A DNA stretch of 64,000 nucleotides, taken from contig CAUJLY010000002.1 of assembly GCA_963281155.1 (NCBI GenBank), forward strand, positions 3,348,001 to 3,412,000. Direction: 5' to 3'. Below, piece after piece: positions 35,781 through 52,553 of this stretch (position 1 is its first letter; the number at the start of each line of letters is the position of its first letter). The DNA comes from Rhabditophanes sp. KR3021 (Eukaryota > Nematoda > Chromadorea > Rhabditida > Alloionematidae). The notes below the pieces were generated by a model. It did not search any database, was not told the DNA's origin, and saw nothing but the letters and a program-made list of their open reading frames with translations. Made by a program: the position numbers and the translations under genes.

Positions 35781-37674
35781 GATCAATTTCACGATCAAAT
35801 TATATAATCTTGCATAAAAGTTTCTATTTAAGTAACCCTTTTTTGTATTTCTGTTAAATTGTGGTTTCTAAAATGGACCGATTTGTATAGTATTGCCAAA
35901 TTTCTAGACAAGATTAACACGCCTTCTTTCCAACATCAACATTATTACATAATGCCTTAAATGAATGGGACATTTCTGCCTATGCGCAAATGGCTGTTTC
36001 AATCTCAACATTACTATCTATTCTACCCAATATAATAATTATTACTACTACCAATATTTAGTATCTTTGATTTTGAAGATTATTGATACAAACCATTTTT
36101 AAATGCTATATTTTGTAACATAATATCGTGTATACTAATTGTCTACTTAAATTGATGTAACCCATTGGTCTGAACAAGCAATTAAATTACATATTAACTG
36201 TCCATTTTGAATGGTGTGAAATTCATCACTTGCAATACAATTGTACTTTACATGTACCATTCTAGCTAGAACGTTTAAATTGGTTTTTTTAATTTTATGT
36301 GTTGGTAAATTTAACTACTATCAAATATGGGTTTTCTTATTTGTTTAATATTAACATACGAACAATTAAATCAGCGAGAGATAAAAATATAGTATGCGCG
36401 AATTGACTTTTTTATTCCTTCACCTAAAAGTATTATGACATGACCAAGTAAAAGGTGGCTGCCCAATTTATTGTTGCTTTAATATTTAGAGAAATTAAAT
36501 CAAGGCGCTACTACATACTCGGTATTGCCGTTTCTTTTTGCCTTGACGTTTGATGAAACGGGAATAGTAGTAAAGATATTTATTAATTATTTTGTACCAT
36601 AATTTTTTGATTAATTGGTTTGAAATGAACTAAACTGATATTTTTAACAAACAGACCTTTGATTTAAAAAATGATTCCCAAATTATCTAAAATGATCAAA
36701 AAGGGCAAAATGTTTATACTTTTGTATAAAATTGATTAGAGGCAGTATACGTTATATCAAATTGATGCCCAAACGCTTCGGACGTTTCCGGTACAGGCGT
36801 TTATTGCAAAAAACTATTTTACGATACTGGTTGGAATCAAGTTGCATTAACTGTATTCATTCACTTTGTCTTTCTATAAATGTACTTGCGTTAAAAAGGT
36901 AATTAAAGTGTCAAGATCATGTTTCAAATGATTCTTTGTTACAACTTCCTTATACCCTATTATTTATATTTCGTTATTTATATTAATTATCTGAACGATT
37001 TTTTAGATAAATTGTAGTTAGGTATAAAATATTTATTAATTCATCACCAAAACTGTTGCAATTAACTTTTTTATGCAATTTTTGACTTATCTTATTCTTC
37101 CTTCATTTATATTCTACGTTCCAATTTACTATCGCTTCTTTACCGTTTGGTTCCACCTATATACTATTTATCAACCAAAAAAACACCCCAAATCATTCCT
37201 TCTTTTCTTTTTCTAACTAATTTTTTAAGCTTTCAAATACTTATTTACATTCTTTCAATTGAATATCAACAATTTCAAATAATTTTACATAATTTGTAAT
37301 TACGCCAATAAATTGTACTTTGCTTGTAAGCTTTAAGATAATTTTATTTACACATTTAGATTTATGCATTTGATATCGTTTAGTACGAAATGGAAAAAAA
37401 TTGATGTTCGTTGATTTAAACCAAATCTACCACTGCTTCTTATTATATTACGTTTAATTTAATGTAACATTTTGAACATTATTTAATTAATATATTTTTT
37501 GATTTCAGAATATTGTGCCAACATTAAATTCACTTTTTAAAGTGGACCACTCAAAAGAAACTATTCTTACCATATCATTATATGTCAAACTATTAATTAT
37601 TCAATACCCACCTATTTACATTTAACTAAATCATTGAACCTTGTGAGCTGTGGTTTCACATAAACTTATTAGAA

Positions 37675-42712
<5,038 letters not shown>

Positions 42713-43476
42713 GAAACCAGTTTCGTACTTATTTGGCTTATGTGAAAATCTAGGTTTGACTCAACAACAGCATAATAACAATCTCTAATATGTGTAGATT
42801 ACAACATATCATCAATTCTATTTCAAAATATTCTACAATCTCCGGTGAACACATACATTACCATTTAAATTGATCTCCGTTATCAGATATGCGGACTTTT
42901 TCGGGGTTAACGTACTTACATTTTTTATTTTTATCAATTCATTCTTACTATTATTATTTTTGTACATATTAATTTGACCAATAAACATTTTAATATTAAC
43001 AGATTCACCATTATTCCACAACATAATTAGTATAGTATAGGATGTTATATATTACACATAGTAATTACAATAACTTGAATATACCAGATCGTAAATAGGG
43101 TAATAAATAATTAACAATTTTGTCAATAAACTTTTTATTATACATAATTTATATCAGAGTTATCATTGCTATGGTTGCTATAATTGGAACAATATTGATG
43201 AGGTAAATGCAAAACAAAGGCTTATATTGTATTTACTGTTTATGATTACAAAATTGTTTAATATAATTACACAAAGGAGATTTAAATTTGCAAACGGATA
43301 GGTTTGCAGAATAGTTTTTAACAGATTGTGTGGGGAAATTCAGGCAAAGAGCGATTTATGTGCATATTAATAAAAGACCCGGAAAACATTGGTTGCCAGA
43401 ATGGCAAGGTGAATCATATGTCAAAGTAAAATCACCGTCAACCAGAATATCTTCAATAATTAATACCGTATACAAA
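42713..43476. other. Convergent region between semaphorin and CNOT9 genes
   Basis: 764 nt containing the two 3' ends. A short + strand stretch near 43335-43440 (AIYVHINKRPGKHWLPEW) looks coding-like but is too brief to name. Otherwise nothing seen. Confidence 0.4.
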
Positions 43477-44476
43477 TCAAATTCTAGTTTTGGCCTTGTT
43501 TAAGTTATCCATTAACTTCTTAAAAGCATCCTTCGTTTGAGGGTCTGCTTCCATTTCCTCCTTGAAAGTGTCATCTTTCAATTCTGGAGGCAATACCTCG
43601 AGAAGTCCGTGGACTGCCTTTGGGTTGTATGAGAGTCTGCTATAGCAACGCACAACTTGCTTCAGTAGTCTAGGAGATTGACTTCCCTTGTTTTTTTGTA
43701 CTGATGCAATAGTCATTTGAAGAATCTTGGCTACATGATTAAAGCGTTCATAGGTTTGGCAAATATAGTTGAGACCGTTGTCGTCAACAAGAATCTTTTG
43801 GAGGATGAAGGAGGAAACAGTCTTTGACAGGTCAGTCCCATTCTCCATAATACGAAGACAGAGTGGTACGATTTCCGTATTCAGTAAAAAGGTAATAACC
43901 TCTTTTTCTTCACTTCTAACCAAAGCCCCAATTACTCCCAACGATGTTAGACGGATATATTCGAAAGAACGAGTGTTCTTATTGATATGCAAGAAGGGAT
44001 ACAAGAACAAAGGGATGTGCGAATTGAGAAACGAAAGTCTCGTTTCTTTGTGGGAAGCAACGCATTGCATCAGAGCTAAAGCATTGCAAACTGGGTTGGA
44101 TAGAGTCGGGGGGAGGTTTGCGGCATGGATGTGGGGATAGATGGTTAGGATTTCAGCCAACAAACATGACATAGTCCCAAATGAGTTCCACAACCAAACA
44201 GCCAAATCCGGTAATTCTTCGCGTTTCGCACTGAAAATACTTTAGCCGATTAAACTAAATAATTAAAAACAGGAGAACTACATACCTTAAATTGTTTAAA
44301 GCTTCTTCCTTTTTACTTCCATCAGCCATATCAAGAATCCATTGCTTAACCTTGCTGTCAAGATCAGGGTCAATAGAGAGACTAGAAGTACTGATACCAG
44401 TCTCCGAATTTAGGTTTTCAGAAATAGAATGACTAGGAGTCGAGGAATGAGATAAGTTTGAGAGATCCATTGTCAT
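43477..44476 (-). CDS. ntl-9: CNOT9 (RQCD1/CAF40) subunit of the CCR4-NOT deadenylase complex
   Basis: Armadillo-repeat scaffold of CCR4-NOT that binds CNOT1, Trp-motif proteins and RNA during mRNA deadenylation. Exons 44476-44286 and 44230-43477 flank a 55-nt intron and give 314 residues, typical length. About 45 Ser-rich residues precede the conserved domain, which is nearly invariant in blocks: [65 protein letters not shown] and YICQTYERF. The start chosen is the ATG beginning MTMDLSN, and the frame is open further upstream. The C-terminal ~30 residues are lineage-specific. Confidence 0.97.
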
Positions 44477-46234
44477 TTCAATGAAAATTACCTTCAGATA
44501 AGATGGCAATTGAAGGTACGAGACAACAACTTCAAAACACGACGCGTTATTTATTATTACTATTGACAATAAATTCGCTACAAGATACTTTTTCAACTTA
44601 TCGTCCCTTCGAAAGTTACCCACAAAGTGGGCGTATTTCAAAAGAAGCTGATAAAATATAAATCGAAGCCAATAAGTAATCATTAATATTTTTACCCATC
44701 ATCATTCATACAAATAAATCGGCTTTATCTTGCAAATTGATCTAACACATTTATTTCATTTTTGATATCACCTGCCACAGGTTAAAGTTGATTTAAAAAG
44801 ATTTGATCAAAAGTTAATCAAAGTTAATTAAAAGTTCTCTGGTCTAGTCGCAATATTCAACATTAATAAACTTATCAAATGTGGCAAGTTTAATAGTTAT
44901 TTAAAGTAATCAGTCACTGATTCACATGGTGTTGTTGTTATGTCGTATTTAAGCATACTCTTGTCTGAACTACTTTTTACAACAATTATCAAGGCAGTGA
45001 AAACATATCTAAACCACAACAAAACAAAAAATCTTTTAATAATTTTATTTGGTAGTTGGATCCAGTTCTTACCAAATAGCTGAGTTGATCAATTCCTTCC
45101 TCATGGAGAGTATAAGTGATACCACCTCCTTCTTTGTCGAGTATTCCACGGAACACCTCTCTCCAATCTTTTACCGACCAGCTCGATGTTGGGCAAGAAT
45201 GTTTGCTTTTATCCTAAGCTTTCTAGACATTTCCTGAGCCATACATTGATTAAGAGGTTGATTTAATTGGTGCTAGCAGGATAACATTAATATAAGCATT
45301 GATTTAAATTATAATAACGGCATGCAGCTTTATAAAAACGTTGATTCAGCTAATAATAAACTTCCAATTTGACAACACGGCATCTTGATTTGTTCAAATA
45401 TGTTGCAATTTTTGTTAGTATAGAGTTTCGACAATGTTTCAATTTTGATTACTGAAAATGGATGCGACGATGTGGAAAGTGAAGGCCTAGACGACAATAC
45501 AAGATTAGAATACATCAAAACACATTAGTGGCATGCCTTGATACAATGGAAGATGGCTCAAATTTAATTGGATACACTGTTGATAATTTGATGGATAGTT
45601 TTCAATGAACAGAAGGTTATAATTCAAAACTCGGTTTCTATTACTTTGATTTTAAAAATGAGCATATATAAAAATAAATTTATTTTAAATGATACAATAA
45701 AATGCATAAATAAGTACTATTACATGTCAGACCTTAACCACCAACATGAATACAGAGTGCAAATTCACTGTCCATGTAACTGCGCACAAGAAGGGATCTA
45801 TCCAAAAGTTGTTTTAAGATGATATGCTACATAGGCCTTTATTTTTATAATAAGGTACTGACATCATCATTTTTACAATAAGGTACTAATATCATTATGG
45901 TTTACGATGATCATATATTTACACCATTTGAGTTGTAATGGCATCTCTCAATACGCCTTCAGATTTTCACTGTTTCATAATGATGAAATGGTCTAGGACA
46001 ATTATGTTTTTAGCTATATAAAGATCTTTTTGCATTGCTGTTTCATTTTAATTATATGTAAGAATCCAAATGTTGATTATTAAATCATCTTTATTAACTT
46101 CCATTAGTTACGCGTAGCTAAAATTCATATTTCGTAATGCTTTACATGCTTATATTCTGATTTGATTTAAAATACGAATTTCTGTGTTATTTTAGATTTG
46201 AATTTGTCAATCACCTAAACGAATTTGTGACAAA
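44477..46234. other. Intergenic region between CNOT9 and TTF2-like genes, with coding debris
   Basis: 1.76 kb between divergent genes. It contains the decayed fragment at 44985-45245 and a protein-like + strand stretch near 45525-45605 (ACLDTMEDGSNLIGYTVDNL). The remainder is AT-rich, with an acceptor (TTATTTTAG, near 46193) shortly before the TTF2-like start codon. Confidence 0.4.
44985..45245 (-). pseudogene. Decayed gene fragment, copy C of the dispersed family
   Basis: The - strand reads MAQEMSRKLRIKANILAQHR in one frame. After a frame change it reads VKDWREVFRGILDKEGGGIT, continuing EEGIDQLSYLVRTGSNYQ. The layout (basic helix, W..VF, D-K-E, T-rich strand, D-Q-helix) parallels copy A in semaphorin intron 1. 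A + strand frame over the same bases is only its shadow. No known family recognised. Confidence 0.42.
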
Positions 46235-48888
46235 ATGAGTTCGAATAGACGACGTGTCTTGGATTCAAATAGAGGAAACCAATATGACGTTTCTGATCTC
46301 AAAATGGTAAGTGAAAATGGGAATTAACCAAATGTATCTTATTCCTTTATAGACACGTACTAAAACGAAGGCATTGCCTCCAGTACAAGAATCAGTCGAG
46401 GAGGATATTTCAGTTGACAATGATCTGGATGTCTCAGCAATCATGTCTAAAGCGAAATTGCTGCACATTATTAACGAAACCATGGATGATGATGAGGAAA
46501 ACGAAGATCTGTTCCAGATGGAAAGGATGAAATTATTGAAGGCTAAAGATGAGCAGAAAGCTAGTGGTGTCACTCTGAAAAGAAATGTTTTGCGAGAGAC
46601 TCAAAAGAAACAAATAAAAGTAAAGGAAAGAAGTCCAGAATCTGGTGATAATGATTTTTCAATTGCACAATCAAAACAAATGATAGCTTCGTCCAAACCT
46701 GTGAGAAGTGTCAAACCTACCGTTAAGGCTGAAAGTTCTGCGAGCATTACTCCTAGCATCAACGTACCAGTGGAAGAAAAGCCTGCACTTGTTAAGATCT
46801 ACAATCGTACCCAAAATTATATTCGATTAGACTATAATAGAGTTGGGGAGTTGATTTCTTTGGAGAAGCCAGAACGGTTATTTGGTGGAAGGATGACCGA
46901 CGAAAGACAAGCTGTCGCATTTGCTAAAGTGAATCGTCTGATGGAGACCATGGTTTATTTCACAGAAGAAGGTTCTGAGGATGCAATCATCGAAACTCCA
47001 AAGCAGGTGAAAGGTGAACTAAAACACCATCAAAAAAGGGCTTTGAATTGGCTTGTGGGTAAAGAAGCTAATCTAGGTTCGATGATCTTGGCAGATGAAA
47101 TGGGTCTAGGGAAAACATTGGCGATCATCGCACTTATCGTGCATCAGAAGGCAAACAAAGCGTCTATCAAGGAGCTATTGGACTTGAAAGACAGAAACGC
47201 ACGTGCCAGATCTCTAATTCCAATTGACACCACATTGATTGTAGTTCCAAGTTCTTTGATGAACCAATGGGAATCAGAAATTAGGAAATTTGTAAGGGAC
47301 GATTACTTGGCCGTGTACATCTATCATGGGGTTTCAAGAACAAAAGACCCTACGGAGTTAGGCGAATATGACGTTGTCATTACCAGTTACAGCACTCTAA
47401 GCAGCGAGCTTGCTGATTTGGCTGATGCGGATGAACTTGACTCCGATGGAGAACCAATCATCAAAAAGAAAGTTACTTCGAAACCCAAAAAGGCGATCAA
47501 AAAGAAAAAGGGTTCTAGCATTCTCTCTACTCTCTGCTTCAATAGAATCGTCCTGGATGAAGCTCACCAAATCAAGAACAGAAAAACTATTGTCTCTAGA
47601 GCTTGCTGCAAAGTATCAGGTGTCTCCAGAATCTGTCTAAGCGGTACTCCGTTGCACAATGAAGTGATGGACATGTTTTCATTGTTCAGATTCATGCGAC
47701 TTAACCCATTGAGTGAAGAGGCAGCTTTCAAGAAATTCATTCAAACAAAATTGAGCAAAGAAGGATCTTCGCGCTTAAATGCTATCGTCAAAGCTACATT
47801 GCTGCGGCGTACAAAGGACGAGAAATGCAGGCTCACTGGGAAATCTCTTGTCAACCTTCCAACAATTGTCTACGAGGAGTTATTTTTAGAGTTTGATGCG
47901 GTAGAAAGGAAAATCTATGATCACATGTTCCTTGCTTCAAGAAAGACTGTGAAGAACTTTCTGGAAAGACAGGACAAAATTGTGAGGGATTACAAGGATG
48001 GTCCAGAAATCAAGAATCCCTTCAAGAATATGAGTAAAATGGAGGAAGTCGAGGGTGATAATTTCCAAACAATGACTTTTTTGATGGTATTGTTGCTTCG
48101 TTTGCGTCAAATTTGCAATCATTTTAGGTAGTTTTTTGCTTTTATTTCATATAACCATTTCTTTTAGCTTGACTCGAGATGCTCTTGATCTTGATGCCTT
48201 CAATCAGGAGAATGGAACCAAAAAGAAAGGTCGCAAACAATCTGAAAGTAGTAATGACGAAAGTCAAAGTGAGGATGAAGACGTTAATTGTGTCAGCGAA
48301 GAGTCGTTTCTGGACGATGAAGACTTCCAAGATCATAAAGAAATATTTGAAAAAGATTACATGAGTGCAAAGATGGCAGCACTGTTCAAAAGATTGGAGA
48401 AAATTCTTAGTGAGGATGATGATAAGTGCATTATCGTTTCCCAATGGACTGGAATGCTGACTCTTGTGCAGCTTCAACTGGAGAAAAAGGGCATTCCTTT
48501 CTTTTCAATAACCGGTGCCGTCAAACAAAAAGATCGGAACATTGCTCAAGAAAACTTTAACGAAAGAGGAAATAGTACAAGAGTGCTTCTTTTGGCTCTA
48601 AATGCTGGTGGGACTGGGTTAAACCTCGCGACTGCTTCACACATGTTCATGATTGATAGTTCCTGGAATCCTCAAATTGAAGCTCAGGCTAGAGGACGTA
48701 TCCACAGATTTGGCCAAGAAAGATCAGTTCGAATCTACAAATTTTATATTGCAGGAACAATTGAGGATCAAATACGACTTCTTCAACAGACAAAGCTAGA
48801 GCTCGCAAAGGGAGTTTTAGAAGGTGCTGCTAAGTTCAAAGCTGCCAAGTTGGATAAAAAAGATTTGGCTTTTCTCTTCCAAGTATAA
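46235..48888 (+). CDS. TTF2: TTF2/Lodestar-like SNF2-family ATPase
   Basis: dsDNA-dependent ATPase of the Rad5/16-like branch. TTF2 strips RNA polymerase II from DNA at mitosis. Exons 46235-46306, 46353-48127 and 48168-48888 encode 855 residues. The N-terminal ~250 residues are charged and disordered. The SNF2 core has motif I ADEMGLGKT, motif Ia LIVVPSSLMNQW, motif II DEAHQIKN, motif III LSGTPLHN, RRTKDEK, RLRQICNHF, then ALNAGGTGLNLATASHMF and QARGRIHRFGQ. A Lys-rich insert (KKKVTSKPKKAIKKKK) precedes motif II, and an acidic Ser-rich linker separates the two RecA lobes. There is no RING finger (which Rad5/HLTF have), favouring TTF2. First of three closely spaced + strand genes. Confidence 0.93.
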
Positions 48889-49129
48889 CTAAAATTAACA
48901 TCTGTAATTACTTAAATAGATTTTTTATCAAAATAAATAGTCATTTTATACTTACTTTATTTAATTAATCTTTTCTCTTCGCACCATTTTTAATCACTTT
49001 CATTTTACAAACATCCATTGGAAGGTAGTTTACTGCTTAACATCAGTAGTGCTTTCGCATTGATGTGCATATAAAAAAGTTTGCTTTCATTACGCACATT
49101 ATTTCCACAAATTTAATTCTACCCCCATC

Positions 49130-50164
49130 ATGAGTAATTCTGCCTCTGAACAATCACATTCTAAAAGGGACATAAGAGAACCACGTAAACATAACAATGG
49201 AAGATTTAATTCGAAAGATGGCGAGGAGTATATTAGCCCTGGGATCAGGATGATGGCTCATGGAGTTGGTATCAAGCCCGTTGGACCCAAAATAAGACCG
49301 GATATAGAAGTGCCACAAATTACACAAAAAGAGATTCAAAAAGTTCTAGATCTTGATATTCAAAATGATCAACATCTTTTTGATTTTATGACAAACTTTA
49401 ATACCGATGCTGACAAAAGTGAAACATTGTACCGTATGTTTAAGCTCCTCATTTGATATAATATTCTTTTTAGTAAATGTAATTCTAGAGAAAATTCACT
49501 TAATAACTCAAACAAATGCGGATATGTTTCTTGATTTAATGTTTAAAAGTGCCTGTCAATTTATGTTCATGGATCTTGTTATTCGCATTTTAAAAAGAAT
49601 AATCAGTGTAGAGATGATTGAAGCTGCCCTGATAAAATACATAAACAATTTGGATGATGAATCCTTTCAAGCAAATGAAACACTCGCATTGTTTTTAGGA
49701 AAAATAATGGGAATGCATTGGAAAATACCACGGAAGATTGGTTTAAACCACACCAACAACTTTAATTTTGCCTGCAAAGCCATAATTGCAAATTGGATTT
49801 TAGCAATCGAAAACGATTGTATCATTGAACACGAAAACGCCGATTTAATTGTTGACGCAAAGCTTGTTTCTAAGGCTAATGACGCTTGCCTCAATTTGTT
49901 GTCTTGGGTTAGTTCAGGATATCATACTCTAATGATGAACGATCAAGAATTAGTCGATAGAGTTTATGCAGCTGCTCTCGACACTTTGACAGACAAAAAC
50001 ACTATTTCAGAGTAAGTGGTACATTCATTTTAATAATTGTCATTCTTATCATTTTCAGAGAAGCCGCATCTGCTTTGTATTTAATTTTGCAAGAAATATC
50101 CTTTGACCAGAAAACTAAAACCTACAAAAAGACATCAGGGACACAAATCACAGTTGACGCTTAA
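49130..50164 (+). CDS. Unrecognised helical protein, possibly MIF4G/armadillo-like
   Basis: Exons 49130-49433, 49474-50011 and 50059-50164, with introns of 40 and 47 nt and consistent phases, encode 315 residues. The first ~60 residues are basic and polar with a GVGIKPVGPK turn. The rest is almost wholly helical with repeated hydrophobic spacing (ILEKIHLIT, FMFMDLVIRILKRI, ACKAIIANWILAIE, ACLNLLSWVSSGY, SALYLILQEISF), as in HEAT, MIF4G or ARM folds. No signature lets me choose among them. It lies 241 nt after the TTF2-like gene and 191 nt before the GRASP gene on the same strand, the spacing expected of a nematode operon. Confidence 0.72.
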
Positions 50165-50355
50165 TTAGTTCACTTTTTATACCTCTGTAATTGTAATAAA
50201 TGATGTTGGTAAATGTATAATTTTTTGTTTTAATAACATCCCTTAACGAATTGTTTTCTTGGTTGGTATCGAGTGTCTTTCACTTCCACGTTGTTGTAAA
50301 TATATTTATAGCAAATAACTGAAACAAATAATTATTTCAGATAAAGTTATTATTC

Positions 50356-52553
50356 ATGGGCAATTCTGAAAGCAGGTTAAGCATCCCTGGCGGTGCTACA
50401 ACAGGATATCATGTGTTGAGGGTAGCCGCCAACTCCCCTGCTGATCATGCTGGTCTGTCCAGTTTCTTTGATTTTTTAATAGCAATTGGCAACACTCGTT
50501 TGGTAAGTTTAAATCCAATGATGTTACAACTGTTATAATCATCTTTAGGACAAGGAAAATGACACGTTGAAAGTTGTGATTGAGGAACACATGGAACGTC
50601 CATTGGAGCTTACAGTTTATAATTCTAAGACTGACACCGTTCGTCAAACACAAATTATTCCCTCTAATAGTTGGGGTGGGCAGGGAAAACTTGGAGTATC
50701 AATACGTTTTTGTGATTTCAGCAATTCTTCATCAAACGTTTGGCATGTTTTAGAAGTTCAACCGAATTCCCCAGCTGCTATTGCCGGACTCCTTTCTGAC
50801 AGCGATTATATCCTAGGAGCTGAATCTGTTTTAAATCAAGCTGAAGATTTGATCGCTTTAGTTCAGTCTTATGAAGGCAAAACTGTTAAGCTGTATGTTT
50901 ACAACGTTGATTCTGATGACGTAAGAGAAGTTTCTTTGATCCCTAACCGCAACTGGAGTCAAAATGGGAGTGATTCTTTCCTCGGTAAGTCTTAAAAAAT
51001 GCATACACAACAATCTTTTGCTTATTTTTAAAATTAAGTACATCATTTTAATACTACTAATCACACACTAAACAAAAAGATGTTATCTGTTTTATTTAAA
51101 ATTTTTGTATTTTAGGATGCGATATTGGCTATGGATATCTTCATAGAATTCCTAGTTACAGAGATCGTCCACAAAGAACACCTGCCCAAGAACAAATGAG
51201 AGTGGACCAACCACAAACCAATCAGTATAATGTTGCTCCACCAATGCCATTGATGGCTGATTTAAACATTCAAAATCTACCACATCCACCTCCAGCTCCC
51301 CACCCTTTCACTCCACCATTGAATGTCCCTGTCAATCCCTATCAAAATGCATATGCTGCTCCACCAACAAATACTGTCTACACTGCACCACCCGCGTTTA
51401 TGCCACAGGAACAGGAGATCAAAATTGAGACTGCTCCAAATAATCATTTGAGACAAAATTGGCAAGAAACTTCATTGGTCAACAGTTTCCAAAATCAATG
51501 TGGAGTCAATGAGAATGTTCCAGCAAACAACCAACTAAATATTGGACAACCTGAGACCCAACAATCTGGACACAGCCACGATGATGGACATGGGCATATC
51601 CACGACGACGGACATAACCACGATGACGGACACGGACATAGTCACGACGACGGACACGGACATAGTCACGACGACGGACACGGACATAACCATGATGACG
51701 GACACGGACATAGCCACGACGACGGACACGGACATAGTCATAGAGAAGAACACGCTCCAGAAATGTATAGACCGCAGACCATGTCCCCTCAACCACCAAT
51801 GCAGGCATTTGTCACTCCATCACCACCTACTGTTCCACAGCCGTACTACCACGAACCCGCTGCTCCCACTGAAGTTGAACGCAAAGAGTCGAATCCTTCA
51901 AGTCAGCAACCGCCGCAATTCTTTATGCAAAATCAGGCTCCCAAGCCCCTATTCATTTCCAACAACCTGTAACCACCAATTACTTCCAACCACCACAATC
52001 CAATAATTATTATGGCCAACAACAGCAAAATGAATATTATCAACAACAAGCTTCGACTATGCCACCAGCAAATGTACCACAAATGATGCCACCCCAAGGA
52101 AATGTTCAAATGAAGGCTCCACAAAGCCATCCTCAAATGATACAACCAAATAGTCAAATGCAACCATCGCCAAATGCTCAACATGTTCCACAAATGATGC
52201 CCCCAACACAATACCAAGCTTATGCTCCAGCTGTACAACCAGTAAATCCATATCAGACACCTTCTGACTATTTTGGAAATAATTCAGGACCACCCACAAA
52301 TTACACAAATCCCTTCTTTGGAAATGAACCTACACAGCAATATGGTCACATGGCTCCACCATTGGCTCCTCCAATGTTTTGTGATCAACATAAGGGATTA
52401 ACTACTCCACCTTTTTCCTCGAATCCAACTCCACAAACCCAACCACTCAACTTTCCCATGCCACCATTATCTTCAATGGGAATTAATGAATTGGTAGCTC
52501 CACCGACAAACTTACCTCCAGTTAGTGACAAGAATGGTTACGATTTTAGATAA
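50356..52553 (+). CDS. GORASP: GRASP55/65 Golgi reassembly stacking protein with His-rich repeat
   Basis: Peripheral Golgi protein that tethers cisternae through its paired PDZ (GRASP) domains. Exons 50356-50502, 50549-50984 and 51116-52553. The N-terminus MGNSESR is a myristoylation signal. PDZ1 has GYHVLRVAANSPADHAGL and PDZ2 has WHVLEVQPNSPAAIAGL. Both SNSWGG-type and LIPNRNW strands are present, and the domain ends with IGYGYLHRIP. The C-terminal ~450 residues are Pro/Gln/Asn-rich and include a 57-residue His-Asp-Gly repeat (51571-51741), not known to me from other GRASPs. The frame breaks near 51925. Adding one base gives 673 residues with consistent exon lengths, so an assembly deletion in an A-run is likely. 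An acceptor (ATTTCAG) lies 15 nt before the ATG. Confidence 0.94.
51571..51741 (+). repeat. In-frame 24-nt minisatellite encoding a His/Asp/Gly repeat
   Basis: About seven tandem units of an 8-residue motif (HSHDDGHG, with HN and HI variants and one 6-residue unit) within the GRASP tail. Nucleotide units are nearly identical (CACGACGACGGACACGGACA), implying recent expansion. The region is strikingly GC-rich compared with its surroundings. Confidence 0.95.

Larger units (their letters stand above)
29126..37674. other. Gene-poor 8.5-kb region upstream of the semaphorin gene
   Basis: No convincing coding sequence on either strand. The frames at 31141-31410 (+), 31713-31937 (-) and 32837-33037 (+) are T-rich or A-rich translations without coding character. 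It includes a small tandem repeat near 32942 and a short hairpin near 35765. The stretch probably holds upstream exons, introns or cis-regulatory DNA of the semaphorin gene. Noncoding RNAs cannot be excluded. Confidence 0.5.
46235..52553 (+). other. Candidate three-gene operon
   Basis: The TTF2-like gene, the helical protein and GRASP follow each other on the + strand with gaps of 241 and 191 nt. AATAAA-like signals occur in both gaps (near 48932 and 50196). The GRASP start is preceded by a good unpaired acceptor, but the middle gene lacks an obvious one. Nematode operons have gaps of about 100-300 nt and SL2-type trans-splicing. This is inference from spacing only. Confidence 0.4.

Noticed and set aside
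43769..44140. 123-codon + strand frame
   Set aside because: Exact antisense shadow of the highly conserved CNOT9 exon.
51506..51808. Arg/Val-rich frames antisense to the GRASP repeat
   Set aside because: Shadows of the tandem repeat read on the other strand or in other frames.
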